Below, one piece after another: positions 35,301 to 45,929 of a stretch of 64,000 nucleotides of DNA; the stretch's first letter is position 1, and the number at the start of each line of letters is the position of its first letter. Below the pieces are notes generated by a model that was not told the origin of the DNA, ran no database searches, and worked only from the letters and a program-made list of their open reading frames with translations. Source of the DNA: Limnephilus marmoratus (lineage: Eukaryota; Arthropoda; Insecta; Trichoptera; Limnephilidae); NCBI GenBank assembly GCA_917880885.1, contig OU862908.1, positions 54,395,819 through 54,459,818 on the forward strand. The letters run 5' to 3'. Made by a program: the position numbers and the translations under genes.

Positions 35301-37822
35301 ATAAAACTCATTAGACTGTAATTTTCTTTATTTAACCTCGGACTAAATAACTTTATTTTAACCTTCATAGAACAAATTTAAATCAATTCAAACACACTCT
35401 ATTAAACTCCTTCCGCATTAAATTTGTAAGTAATTAATTAATTATTAGATTTTATTGAATCGGAGACTATTGCAAACACTGATTTTTTTAGATTTATTAT
35501 AAGATCATACACTCCGTTAAATTGCACGATTATTCCTATCCGGACACTCCACTCTCTATTTTATCACTGAATTTTTTTTGTAAGTATAAACTGACTCTAA
35601 TTTTCCACTGTATTTTTAAAGTATAAAAACTGATTCTAGACTCTAATTAATTACCAGGGTAATTCTCACGACATGCGCGACGTTTTAAGCAACCTTGCCA
35701 GTTGTCGAAGGACTCCCGAATCATCCCAAACATGCTATTTTATACCCATCACAGCTCCAAAAGGGCATAATCGTATTTTCCTTGACAAGAAAATATAATC
35801 TGTAATAGCTCGAAATTTTTTGAAATCCCCATCTCGTTATGCTTTGTTCCTACATAATATCTTTCGAGTTTTCGTCTTCGTAATTCTGGGTTCGTCCCAC
35901 AACTTTGTCTCGCTTCCCTAAGGTTTATAGTCCCGGACTTAGTAAGCTGCCATCCAGTTTGCCCATTTTCCACATGTCTTCTGTCTTCAAAATATATTTT
36001 ATAAACATGGTTTAAATCTTGTTTTTTTTTTCTCAATTTGAAACATGCCCATAAGTGATCTGCTCAAACTGTATTTTAATTGGCATAAATATTTGGGAAA
36101 ACGTAGATTCTTCAGTCTCCTAGTTTTAAACGCTAATTTTCCTCTATGAATTTCAACGAAAATTCTTTCTTTTCTCCTAGTCTACGTAAGCAATTATGTT
36201 TCAGAACCGTATTTTCGTTATTTATGTGGCATATTTAACTTTTCCATTTTCCCACCTAAATTTTCTTCAAGTAACGGTGTTTTAGCAACTATTCTTAAAT
36301 GATTTTCCCTTCGTTGTTCATAAGGAATCATATCCTGGTTCCGTATCTACTCTACTTATAACGTTTTGAGTTTTTCCCATTTCCTTATCTGAGTTTTCCG
36401 GTTATGTCGGTTTTTCGTTCTCTCCCCCTCCCTAACTCATGATCCCTTATTGAAATTTGACGTTTGCCTTTTTGCCGTGATTTCATCTCCACGCTAAAAT
36501 CCTTTTTCCCTTTTTTGATATATTATTTATGGTGTTTTTTTGCCCCATTTCCCATTTCTACACTGGAATATCTGTCAATTTAACTACTTCGATCAAATTC
36601 CGCCCAATTTTCTATCTCTCTCTTACTCAAAATCCCATAAACTGTAAGCTCTGGCGTTTGTATACTTTATAATTTCTACGTACTTGGCAATAAATTCATT
36701 TTTATGTGTTTGTAATTTAGTTTTATGGAAAATATATAATCTAAATACCACGTAAGAGCAATGTTAATTTTTATGGCCGCTTTTAATGGATAATGGGCCT
36801 TAAATAAACAAAAGGCATGTTCGGATCTTCATTGTTTTTGAAAACAAAATACATGTGTGATCGACAACCATTTCCCGTGTCCACTTTGTCAGTAACCAAG
36901 CTCAATTATGTGATTCTTTCAATGGCACGAATGACATAAAACGACCATTTCTGTTGAAGAAAATCATCCGTAATTTGTCCGGTATTGTTATTCGACCCCA
37001 GACACTTAACAATACTAATTGTATCCCCTTTGAGATTGCAATTAGCACACCGAGCCATCCTCTCGCTTGCCCCACGTCCCCAACGCATCCACCATTTTTT
37101 ATTAAATTTTCTTCTAAAAATCATTTTTCCGCTTCGTCTGAAATAATTATCAATAATTTTCCATTGTTTTACGTATATTCATTTTCCTTTCGTACGTTTT
37201 TTCCTCGAATTTGGCGTCTCGGCCGTCATATGTAGCTATTCTATAGTTGAAAGTCCTCCGGCACCCGTGTCCCCTCGTTCCCGCGTTTTCTACCCAATAT
37301 ATTACTGATAAAAAATTTCCATCGTTATCCAAGTATGTTTTTCCGCAACTAAAAGGCCCCAATGCATCCGATAACTAAGGTTTCCGATCCCCTGAATGTG
37401 CTCGTTTTTAATAACATTACTCGGGTTCGTTGTACTAAAGTCCTTGAAGAGTTCGATATTTATCTCTTAGTTCATTCAACCCTGATCTCTGTGGGAACGT
37501 CAAGACCATTAATTACCTCACTAATCACTCAGGAAGTCCAATCTTTTATGTCCACAATGGGCACGGCCCTCTTCTCTCTGATTGGTTCAGATTATTTTTA
37601 ATCGTCTTACTCAATCTCTTATTGGTAGAATTTAAGCTTTCTTTGTTCTCGAGATAGCTATGATATGGGGCTTCCCTCTCTCCAGTCTTTGTGCAGATCT
37701 CTGTAATAGTTCCCAACTGCTCGGACAGATGTCGCCAAATGTACTAATTTCTTTACATAATATTTAGGGGAAAAAAAAATTCTTGTAGGCTTATCGTAGG
37801 TTGAAGGTTGGCATTCATCACA
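32304..37822 (-). mobile_element. 5.5-kb insertion of unresolved class in BEL B
   Basis: The BEL B frame breaks at GPVT (32303) and resumes as VVAKLLMQRLWQS (37827), matching the uninterrupted order in element A, so 32304-37822 is an insertion. Flanks AACG (32300-32303) and AATG (37823-37826) fit a 4-bp target duplication with one change. The ends are imperfect inverted repeats: TGTAATGATCCAACATTC on the left against TGTGATGAATGCCAACC read inward from the right. Against a simple TIR element, TTTGGCGACATCTGTCC on the minus strand near the right end (about 37725-37741) resembles an LTR-element primer-binding site. I recognise no transposase, RT or integrase; minus-strand frames at 36906-37362 are too short to judge. 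Strand is a guess. Confidence 0.55.
34745..35070. repeat. AT-rich tandem repeat, about three 115-bp copies
   Basis: Each unit contains TTTCTTTAAATTTG(A/C)ATTATT, then CCACTTT(A/G)TAAAAATATTT, then TTTATTTTTTTTCTCAATTT and TAACAACTAAAGAT. The third copy is more diverged. Lies inside the 5.5-kb insertion. Confidence 0.8.
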
Positions 37823-37826
37823 AATG

Positions 37827-38447
37827 GTAGTAGCGAAGCTACTAATGCAACGTCTGTGGCAGAGTAAAACTCAGTGGGATGAAGATATATCTCCTGACAT
37901 TTGGAAAGTTTGGAGAGCTTATATGGAAGAATTGCCGCAGATAAATAATGTGAAGGTACCTAGGAGAATCATTTGTCAAAAGCATGTGATAGCAGAGGAT
38001 AATGCTGCGGATGTACTATCCAGAGGTATTAGGACTTCTCAATTATTGACATCCACCATTTGGTGGCACAGACCCGATTGGCTAACCCTTGCACCATCCA
38101 GTTGGCCATGCGGAGAATCTACATACATAGATCCACCTGAGATGAAAACAAAAACTGTAGTGTTGGCAACAGTAACGCAAGATTGGGACATTTTTAGGAA
38201 CTACATCTCTCTACTAAATCCTTATGTACATAATGATTTACTTTGCGTAGGCGGCAGGCTTTCCGAAGGAAAATTGCTGTCAATAAATCAACGACATCCT
38301 ATATTGCTGCCACCACATCATAATTTAACCGAATTAATTATGAAAAAGTACCATCAATACTTATTGGCAATAATCAGATTGAAGTTCTGGCCAATAATGG
38401 GAAAATTTAGTGAAAATGATAATGAGGAAATGTATAATATGTTTTAG
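37827..38447 (+). pseudogene. BEL B RNase H / integrase N-terminal remnant
   Basis: Resumes after the insertion with VVAKLLMQRLWQSKTQWDED. The RNase H core is deleted: the frame goes from PRRIICQKH to EDNAADVLSRG, which in element A are separated by about 120 codons including HGFCDSS. It then skips to LLCVGGRLSEGKLLSINQRH and LTELIMKKYHQYLLAIIRLK, lacking most of the HHCC segment. It ends in a stop at 38445-38447 after a frame change. Confidence 0.87.
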
Positions 38448-39319
38448 ATCAAATACAAAGACGATGCAGCAAATAATGGCAGACCTTCCAGCCGAAAGGA
38501 GCTTATATATTATTGTTATTAGTTTTTCTTATATATGTTTATTTGTATGTATGGTGTCAAAAGCCATACACTTAGAACTTGTACTGTCTTTGAATACAGA
38601 AAGTTTTTTAAATGCCTTGAAGCGTTTTATCGCGCGTAGTGGAAGGCCGAGTAAATTATTTTCAGATAATGCTACTACTATCGGAAAATCATCATCAAAA
38701 TTATCAATTCAATGGGGGTACATTCCGCCAAGGGCGCTGCACTTTGGAGGCCTTGGAGAAGTCAGAATGAAATCTGTTTAAATATCAGTTGAAACGACTA
38801 GCGAGTAACTCCTCATTGAGATATGAGGAATTTAATACCGTTTTGTGTCAGATGAATCTTGTTTAAATTCTAGAACATTTACCCCATTGTCAAATGATCC
38901 AAATGACCTAAATTTCCCTCAGTCCCGGTCACTTTCTTGTTGGTGGAAGCTTAGCAGCAATTCCGGAGCAAGATCTACAAAATATTTCAGTCAATGGACT
39001 GAATAAATATCAAATATTTTCCTTGCTAATACGATATTTTTGATCGAGGTGGCGATTGGAATACCTGGTTCAGCTCCAAGGTAGAACGAAGTGGACCAGC
39101 GGACCTCGTGCGCAGCTAAAACCAGGCGATACGGTGGTCTTGAAGGAAGACAACCTACCACCATGTGTGTGGAAACTCGGACGTGTGATTGCAGTCCATC
39201 CAGGCGCTGACGGGAAAGTACGTGCGGCGACTTTCAAAACATCGCATGGAACTACTCAGAGGGCAATTTCGAAGCTGTGTCTATTGCCAATAGACGACAA
39301 CGGACCAGACGCTGTGTAA
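38410..39319 (+). pseudogene. BEL B integrase core and C-terminal domain remnant
   Basis: The frame from 38410 has KCIICFRSNTKTMQQIMADL, then SKAIHLELVLSLNTESFL and KLFSDNATT (second catalytic Asp), then PPRALHFGGLGEVRMKSV, where W-E is replaced by G-E. The first catalytic Asp region (VDFAGP in A) is missing. Stop near 38781. 38782-39055 still aligns with A in broken frames. 39056-39319 keeps the C-terminal DUF5641-like domain (LKPGDTVVLKEDNLPPCVWK), apparently intact. Confidence 0.85.
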
Positions 39320-40067
39320 GCACACAATGCAAAACCAAGGACGTGTGCATTATGATAAAAAACAATGAGTGCATAAAACAGGATAAATCAATAAATAGTA
39401 AAAATAAAAACAATATAAAAATTTGTACGTTGAAAGTAAAAAAAGAGCAATAACAATTTTACGTTGAACAGTATCAAAAATTTCTTGTGCGTGGAAGGTG
39501 AATAATAATAAAAGGTGGATAGCATTAAAAACTTGTGGGTAGGGAGTGATACAAAAAATAATAAAACAAAAAAGGATTGTAGATCCATATATTTAAAAAA
39601 AAGGGTGAAAACACTTAAAAATGAACGCTTATAAACCAGGATAGCCTGCTGGCTATAATTGCAAACTGCATAGATTTATCTGGAAAGACATTGTAATAAT
39701 TTCAAATGTGACAATGAACTATGGAAGGAAGGATGATTTATCTTTATTTAATTTTTTCTCGAGGAAGGAAGGATGACCAGCAAACCCTGCCGCGACATGT
39801 TTGTGCTGTCTATATTATATGTTTATATGTGATTATTGTTATGGTTTCTGTTTGTTTTTAAAAAATGTAGTTTGTTTTTGGAATTGTCTTAGTGTGTTAT
39901 GTTATTGAATATCTTTAAAATTAATTTAATGAATTTGAATTTGATTTTGAGCAAAGTCAATATTTAATTTAGGCTCATAATTGGTTTGCATGATGTTGTT
40001 TGTATAGTTAGCAGAAAAATGGATTCGATATTTCATAATTAATATCTGCCCATTTTGGGGCGGAATA
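39320..40067 (+). other. BEL B 3' untranslated region
   Basis: AT-rich, no coding signal. The purine-rich run GGGGCGGAATA (40057-40067) lies directly before the 3' LTR and is the likely polypurine tract. Confidence 0.6.
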
Positions 40068-40464
40068 TGTTTAAATTTAAACACAGGATTCAAACCAATT
40101 ATGGAGTTAAAAGTTACCATCAAGGGTTGGATTGCAATCAAAGGGTTGTCTGATTTGTTCGTCAGATGTCTCTAATAGAATCATTTATTTTTGTCTCTTT
40201 CTCACACAACAGACAAGGTAAGTAAGTACCTTTATAAAAAGGCTTGCATCGGTGAAATTAACTTACTTCTTAACAAAAACTTGCACTAAGAATTCAAAAT
40301 ATTACTGAACCCTTGTCCGTTAGGTGGGGAAAAATTATTGTCGTCAGTTGTAAATATTCAAATCATAACAATAAAAATTCAAGAAATTAAGTTATAAAAA
40401 AGGTGCTTCATTTATAAAAAACCAATCCCAAGATTTCTCCTGAGTGAAGACCTACATTTTTAGA
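40068..40464 (+). repeat. 3' LTR of BEL element B
   Basis: 397 bp, TGTTTAAATTTAAAC...CATTTTTAGA. Matches the 5' LTR with scattered substitutions plus a 45-bp block (about 40389-40433) absent there. The terminal CA of the 5' LTR is GA here. Confidence 0.87.
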
Positions 40465-43146
40465 GTAATTAATGCTGAAAATTTTAAACTAAGCAAAACA
40501 GTAATAAATTCCAAAAATAATAATGCAACATTTTAGACAATAAATTAGTTAAGGACCTTTGAATAATACCTAGGTTTAAGTATGTACGTTGAAAGAATAA
40601 TTTATTTTTTTGGTGTAAAAAAAATAAAAAAAATGTGCTAAATTTCTTTTGATGTCTACCAGTTTTCTCTTTCGTGAAAATCTACCAGTTTTAATCTCAT
40701 CGACTTTCCCGTTGATTTTAATATCGACGGTCATTTTCAATAAAGTGAAAGTTCTCAGAATGAATTAATTCATGCTTATATCCGATAATACGAGTACTTT
40801 AATTATTGACGACCGGTAAGATTTTTTGCTTTAATTCCATCCTTGCTGAGCTTTATTTAAAATTCCTGCCGGTATGGACGGTTACGTCGAAGCGAACTAC
40901 CTGTCGTTCTCCTCTGGGTAAGTATGGCTTTTCTTTCTGCTCAGGGAATCGAGTGGAATAATAGGAAGAATCCCATTCAAATGCATGGGAGTAAGGTAAG
41001 GTTTACCAATGTTGGCCAAACGTAAGAACTATGAATATTTTAAAGAACGTAAAAGAACGAGAACACGGCGAACTGGCACGAATCGGCGGTCTAATATTTA
41101 ATTCAATTCTAATTTCGAACTCACTCTTCCTGCGCCGTATTCATCATTGAGATGCAATGCTCGCTTAATTGGATGAAAAATACAATGAAATTCTTATGAA
41201 AGCCATATTCCAGCAATCTTGTGGAGTGCAAACTATAATTTAATCAAAAAGTACTCTCTCATGGTACATTTTTGTTTTATTAGTTACAAGACGTAAGAGT
41301 TACTTCTTTAAATTTCGCAACCCTGGCTTATTATTTATGCATACTAATGTCCGTATATATGAGTATTAAAATATTGAAGGCCCCGTTTGACACCTGCTCG
41401 TTTTACATCAGTCGTATGAAATGGGTCGAAAGGTTCGGTGTGGTTTGGTTTATGTCTGTGCCTCCTTTGGTCTGTGGCTGACCCTTGTTTAAGTAGTTAG
41501 TCTTGTGTATCAAGTGAATAAAAAATAATCCAAATAAATGCTTTTACTCACTTCACCTTCAGGCAATAAACCTACCTCAAATGGCCCCTTCTTGGTCGGA
41601 ACGAGAGTATATTATGGCTTTAAAATATAAATAAAACATTTTCTCTCGAGTGCATTGGAAAATAATCAAACGTAGTTGTTTCCTTGCTTATTTGAATTTG
41701 TTACGTGCTTGTTGAAATATTGCATTTAAATTTATGCAGTAATGTGCAGAGTCTTGCTTGTAAGAAGGTTCGGTTTAAAGTTATGATTACAACTCTTTTC
41801 GGTATTTTTCGTGGGTTAAATTATTAAATTCCGTAAAAGTGTTAATGATTATGCACCCATCGGTCGTATTACCTAATTCCATGATTTTTTATTGAATATT
41901 TTTCATAAATTTCAACTTCCGTGATAAAGCGAAGTGATCAGCCTAGAATTCCAATCCTGGCGGAGACAAAATTATTGTGAAATTGTTTTGGTTTTTCCAA
42001 AAATTGGAAGTATGTTATGAAATTTTTATTAGCATGACGGTCTGTAATGAAGATTTTTTTATATTTTATATCATTTATCAGAAATTACATTTGGATTAAA
42101 AGCTTCCTACCCATTTTAAATTTTCTGATCTACAAAAATATACAGGTTCTTTCGAACTCTCCGTTTCCATTAACCCACATATTTTGTACCAGAAAATGAT
42201 CCCAAGTAAGGATGCCATAATCATACTAGCCTTGGATTACGGGAATCTTGATATTAACATGAGTCCAACATTATGTAAATTAAAAGCGTTCTAAATGACT
42301 GCTTCTTGAACATGGTATTACTGGCCCTACCAAAATTTTGAAATTATAATACGTTAAAAACAATGATTAGTTCGCAGATGATTATGATAACGAAGTAAGA
42401 ATAATTGATCTGAAATTTATAGATAGAAAAGTTATCATCTCTAGAGTTCTTTAAGTCCAACCGGGTTTCTTCTTTTTGATGTTGATAAGTTGAGTACCTT
42501 CCTAACCTACCTACTTATTATCAAAAGACTAATAAATTTCAATATTAATAAATAAAAATGCTGCAAAAATCTTAAGACTGCCATATTGACATTGAGAAAT
42601 GTTTTTATTTTTGTCTATTTTTTGCCGTGAATTGGATTAAAGATCATTTTTCATATTGTAAATCATTTTTCACCACAAAGAAAAAGCCGAAAAAACATTT
42701 TTGAATCGGTTTATTATTTTATTTCTGAAAATGTTCCATAAAATGTATGGATTTATACCCCTCTTTCAAGTTGGAATCTTCCCTACAAGGGACACATTCA
42801 CCTATACAATACGTTGAGTGGAATTGGGTTATTGCAAAAAGATATATCCTTTGAGACATGGATTTATGTATTCTCCAGAATATTTTATGAATTGTATCAT
42901 TCGTATAATATCACATCAAGTAAAAGCGTTTTCGAGAAGAAACGTCAAGAAAATATTGTGTTGTGATTGATACCCTGCATTTTTAGTGGATTTTTAGACT
43001 TTTTTCTTTTGATATTTTATAATAAATTACTTCCTACATAAACAGTTTTCTGGCTTTTTCCATGTTTTTATTGTGATTTTATTTGATAAATATATAGCAA
43101 AGAAATGCGAGTTATATTTTATTTTTGCAGGTGAATCCGGGCTATT
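40465..43146. other. Intergenic sequence
   Basis: 2.7 kb with no recognised gene or repeat. No long open frame on either strand. It could be host non-coding DNA or old transposon sequence beyond recognition. Confidence 0.5.
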
Positions 43147-43227
43147 GGTAAAATAAAAAAGTTACAGCTTTCTTGTATACCAACCTACGTGGAGTTGGTA
43201 TACAAAAAGCTGTAACTTTTTATTACC
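43147..43227. repeat. Short hairpin, 81 bp
   Basis: AAAGTTACAGCTTTCTTGTA pairs with TACAAAAAGCTGTAACTTTT, and the arms extend inward to ACCAAC/GTTGGT around an 8-base loop. A small inverted-repeat element or a processed palindrome. No hammerhead-like motif here. Confidence 0.75.
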
Positions 43228-43367
43228 CCGGAGCTCACTGTTTCAATTTCATGTAAAAATTACTTTATCCTGGGAAGAAATTGTCAAAAAGTTACAAAAA
43301 AATGCACCTTAAAAATCTACAAAAAAAAATTCTATTTTTGAGAGTGATATTTCATGGTGGAATTCTA

Positions 43368-43567
43368 TTGTAGTATATTATAATAAAACTAATATAAAAC
43401 TTTATTCCACTTAATTTTATTCGACCGTAACCGGTTTCAGCTCGTCAAAGCCATCTTCAGACTCAGAGACCAACCTGAAGATGGCTTTGACGAGCTGAAA
43501 CCGGTTACGGTCGAATAAAATTAAGTGGAATAAAGTTTTATATTAGTTTTATTATAATATACTACAA
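43368..43567. repeat. Foldback element with hammerhead-like core, family 2
   Basis: 200-bp nearly perfect palindrome with arms of about 90 bp around the loop ACTCAGAGACCAA. Outer ends are TTGTAGTATATTATAATAAA and its complement. Right arm, plus strand: CTGAAGA (43475-43481), stem GGCT/AGCT, GAAAC (43497-43501), stem ACCG-GTTA-CGGT, then GTC (43510-43512). The left arm repeats the same core on the minus strand (43423-43460). No coding content. Confidence 0.88.
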
Positions 43568-43862
43568 AAAATTGTTTCTTTAAAAATATTTTAAAATTAT
43601 GTAAAGTTCTACCAATTCACCAGACATCATAAAACTACATCAATATACTAATATTTGTTATATAGAAACACGTTCAAACTTTTCAATTTACCTTACGTGG
43701 GTGTGTGTGTAAAACAGTAGATATTAAAATAAAAAAAGAGTTAACTTTGGTACTCAGTTACTGTTACTTCAATTTCCGGAAAACAATAATTTTAATCCTA
43801 TTAATAATAAATATATCTATTTTCTCATGAAACAAATGTTCATGCAAATGAATTTTCAATTT

Positions 43863-44289
43863 GGGAGGCGGGTATGGCGCCCCAGGAACCATTTATTGGA
43901 TAACGAACACCTCTGCCATAGGTCTCCCCAAGTGGTTCGGTATTTTAGCAGGTGTGCCCGGGTTCATGGGGTAAGGTTGCCTCGATCCGGCCCGCTACCT
44001 TCTGTGTAGCGGGCCGGATCGAGAGAGACTGAGTGAAGGAAGCCTTTTAACCTTTCCAGCCGGACTCTGTAGACCTATCGCCTTGTACCGTAGTTGGAGG
44101 GATGGATTCATACGTCCGTCACTCCTGAAAACAATTACCCTTAGATTCCTACCCACCCTTCATGCCTTTTTCCTTCCCAGAACTTCGTATCCTTCCTTCC
44201 TTAAAAAGACCCACTACATAGCATCCCCTAAGATGACATAGTCACTGATGGTAATTATTTTCCTCAGTGCCTCCTAATATTAAAAAAAG
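43863..44289 (+). mobile_element. Poly-A-tailed SINE-like repeat (family 2), copy 1
   Basis: Begins GGGAGGCGGGTATGGCGCCC and runs through CCATAGGTCTCCCCAAGTGG, GGATGGATTCATACGTCCG and TTCCCAGAACTTCGTATCC to TCCTAATATTAAAAAAAG. The same order of blocks recurs at 45225, 59011, 61572 and 62795. Copies end in A-rich tails (poly-T where the copy lies on the minus strand), so it spreads through RNA. I do not see convincing pol III boxes, so SINE status is inferred. This copy alone has a perfect 18-bp hairpin at 43981-44023. Confidence 0.75.
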
Positions 44290-44669
44290 AAGTGAAATCC
44301 CAACTAAGCGACATTTAAAAATGTAAATACAGAATCAAATTTAGTTCAACCAAATTTATGTTGAATTTCGTGGAGAGTTTAAAGAATGGCAAGGGGATTG
44401 GGGAAGAGATTCAAATATAAACCAATGATTAATTGTTGTGCCTACCCGGAGAAAACATTAGAGACCGAGTGAATTAATCATTTCAACATTTTTTGATGTA
44501 AATTATTCCAAGTAAACAAGATTTAGGAACACACTTACATGACTAGTAAAAAATTCTCTGTGTTTTTACGTTATATATTAAAAGCTTCGTTAACTGATAA
44601 TGTGTTGGCCCACTCAAGGTTTAAAAAGCTCACAAGGATACCAAGTTTTAAGGCAACCAAAAACTTTTG

Positions 44670-44891
44670 TACAGAATGAAACAAGTTCTTTATTTAAAAC
44701 CATTTTCTTTTGATTTATATTTGTCGACCGGTTTCGGTTAACCTCAACCTTCCTCAGGACAATAAATATGTAAACTGTTAATTGTAGTTTATATGTTTAT
44801 GTCCCGAGGAAGGTTGAGGTCAACCGAAACCGGTCGACAAATATAAATCAAAATAAATTGGTTTCATACAAAGAACTTGTTTCGTTCTGTA
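44670..44891. repeat. Foldback element with complete hammerhead-like core, family 3
   Basis: 222-bp palindrome, outer ends TACAGAATGAAACAAGTTCT and its near-complement. The minus strand of the left arm has CTGAGGA (44751-44757), stem GGTT/AACC, GAAAC, then CG and GTC (44726-44728). Flanking stem I bases TTGTC (from 44758-44762) and GACAA (from 44721-44725) are complementary. The right arm has the same layout on the plus strand (44804-44835) but with CCGAGGA, a change at a conserved base. No coding content. Confidence 0.88.
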
Positions 44892-45224
44892 TAATGTCAA
44901 GGCACAAAGTGTTTGTTTTCTTCGATAATAAAAATATTGATGAAATAAATATTGTTTAAACAAATAGTGATTAAATTTTATTATTTAGCAGGAACTACTT
45001 AATTATAACGATTTCTCTATTCTGCTTATCAATAATTATATATAAAATATAGCAAGTAGGTAATTAAATAAATTTAAACTTCGCTTTTTTTTATTTTTTT
45101 TTTATTTATTAATCAATACATATGTATAATACATAATTAACCAATATATGTAATATATAATATTAGTGGTAACAATACCTCCCTAATTGAGAAATTCTCG
45201 TGTTTAGAGAGGGAAAATTTTGTG
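44892..45224. other. AT-rich intergenic sequence
   Basis: Very AT-rich with TATGTATAATA-type runs. Nothing recognisable. Confidence 0.6.
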
Positions 45225-45567
45225 TTTTTTTTTTTTTTTAACATGATCTCCACACAGAAGGCCCTGAGAAAAATTATTTCCTTCAGGGCCTATGTCATCT
45301 TTGGGGATGCTGTGTGGAGGGGTTTGTTTAAGGAAAGGAAGGAGAGGAGTGTTCTGGAAAGGAAAAAGGTTTATGGAGTGGGTAGGAATCTGAGGTTCAG
45401 TGTGTCCTGGTCATCCGCCTCCAAGACCTAGACATACCTCACCCCATGAACCCGGGCACCCCCGCTAAATCACCAAATGTAGCGAACCACTTGGGGTGAC
45501 CTATGGCGGAGGTGTTGGTTATCCAATAAAGGTTCCCCGGGCGGCGGTACCCATTCACGCCACCCAA
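45225..45567 (-). mobile_element. SINE-like repeat family 2, copy 2 (minus strand)
   Basis: Poly-T at 45225-45239 is the tail. Then comes the complement of the family 3' end (CAGGGCCTATGTCATCTTTG), and at the far side CCACTTGGGGTGACCTATGG and CGCCACCCAAATT as the head. The middle (the TGGATTCAT block) is deleted. Confidence 0.75.
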
Positions 45568-45929
45568 ATTGTATGATGGCATTTACCGAAAACATCATTC
45601 TTATTTCATAAAACATAACATTTTTTACTTCTAATTAAAATGTTTTTTTTATATTTTTACTTACTTGCCTCCGTCAAACATGCTTCGCTTATTATTCGAG
45701 CCACAAATGAAATAATGGATAATCTATTATCGAAAATGTTAATTACTAATGTTTAATATTTTAAAGCTGAAACTGACACTAAAATTAATAATACGATAAA
45801 TTATCATTTAATTTTAATCTTCTAATGGTAATTAAGGGTCAAATAAAATTCACCTTTGATCAACGCGATAAAAGTATAAATGATAACAACGGGGAACATT
45901 CGGTTTGAAAATTATTATCGATCAATTTT
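45568..45929. other. AT-rich intergenic sequence
   Basis: No feature recognised. Confidence 0.55.

Larger units (their letters stand above)
29089..40464 (+). mobile_element. BEL/Pao LTR retrotransposon B (degenerate)
   Basis: Related LTRs at 29089-29440 and 40068-40464. Gag-pol remnants between them are clearly homologous to element A: gag start MDLKYLIAQCG, zinc knuckles, protease DSGAQFNYI, RT, DNAADVLSRG, integrase pieces and the C-terminal KPGDTVVLKEDN. Several domains have lost blocks of about 50-150 codons, frames change at least four times, and a 5.5-kb insertion sits in the RT/RNase H region. The LTRs differ by substitutions and a 45-bp indel, and no target duplication is visible. 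It is therefore older than A. Confidence 0.88.

Noticed and set aside
32304..37822. Complete LTR retrotransposon in minus orientation
   Set aside because: A primer-site-like sequence exists near the right end, but I could not find matching LTRs at both ends; the termini resemble inverted repeats more.
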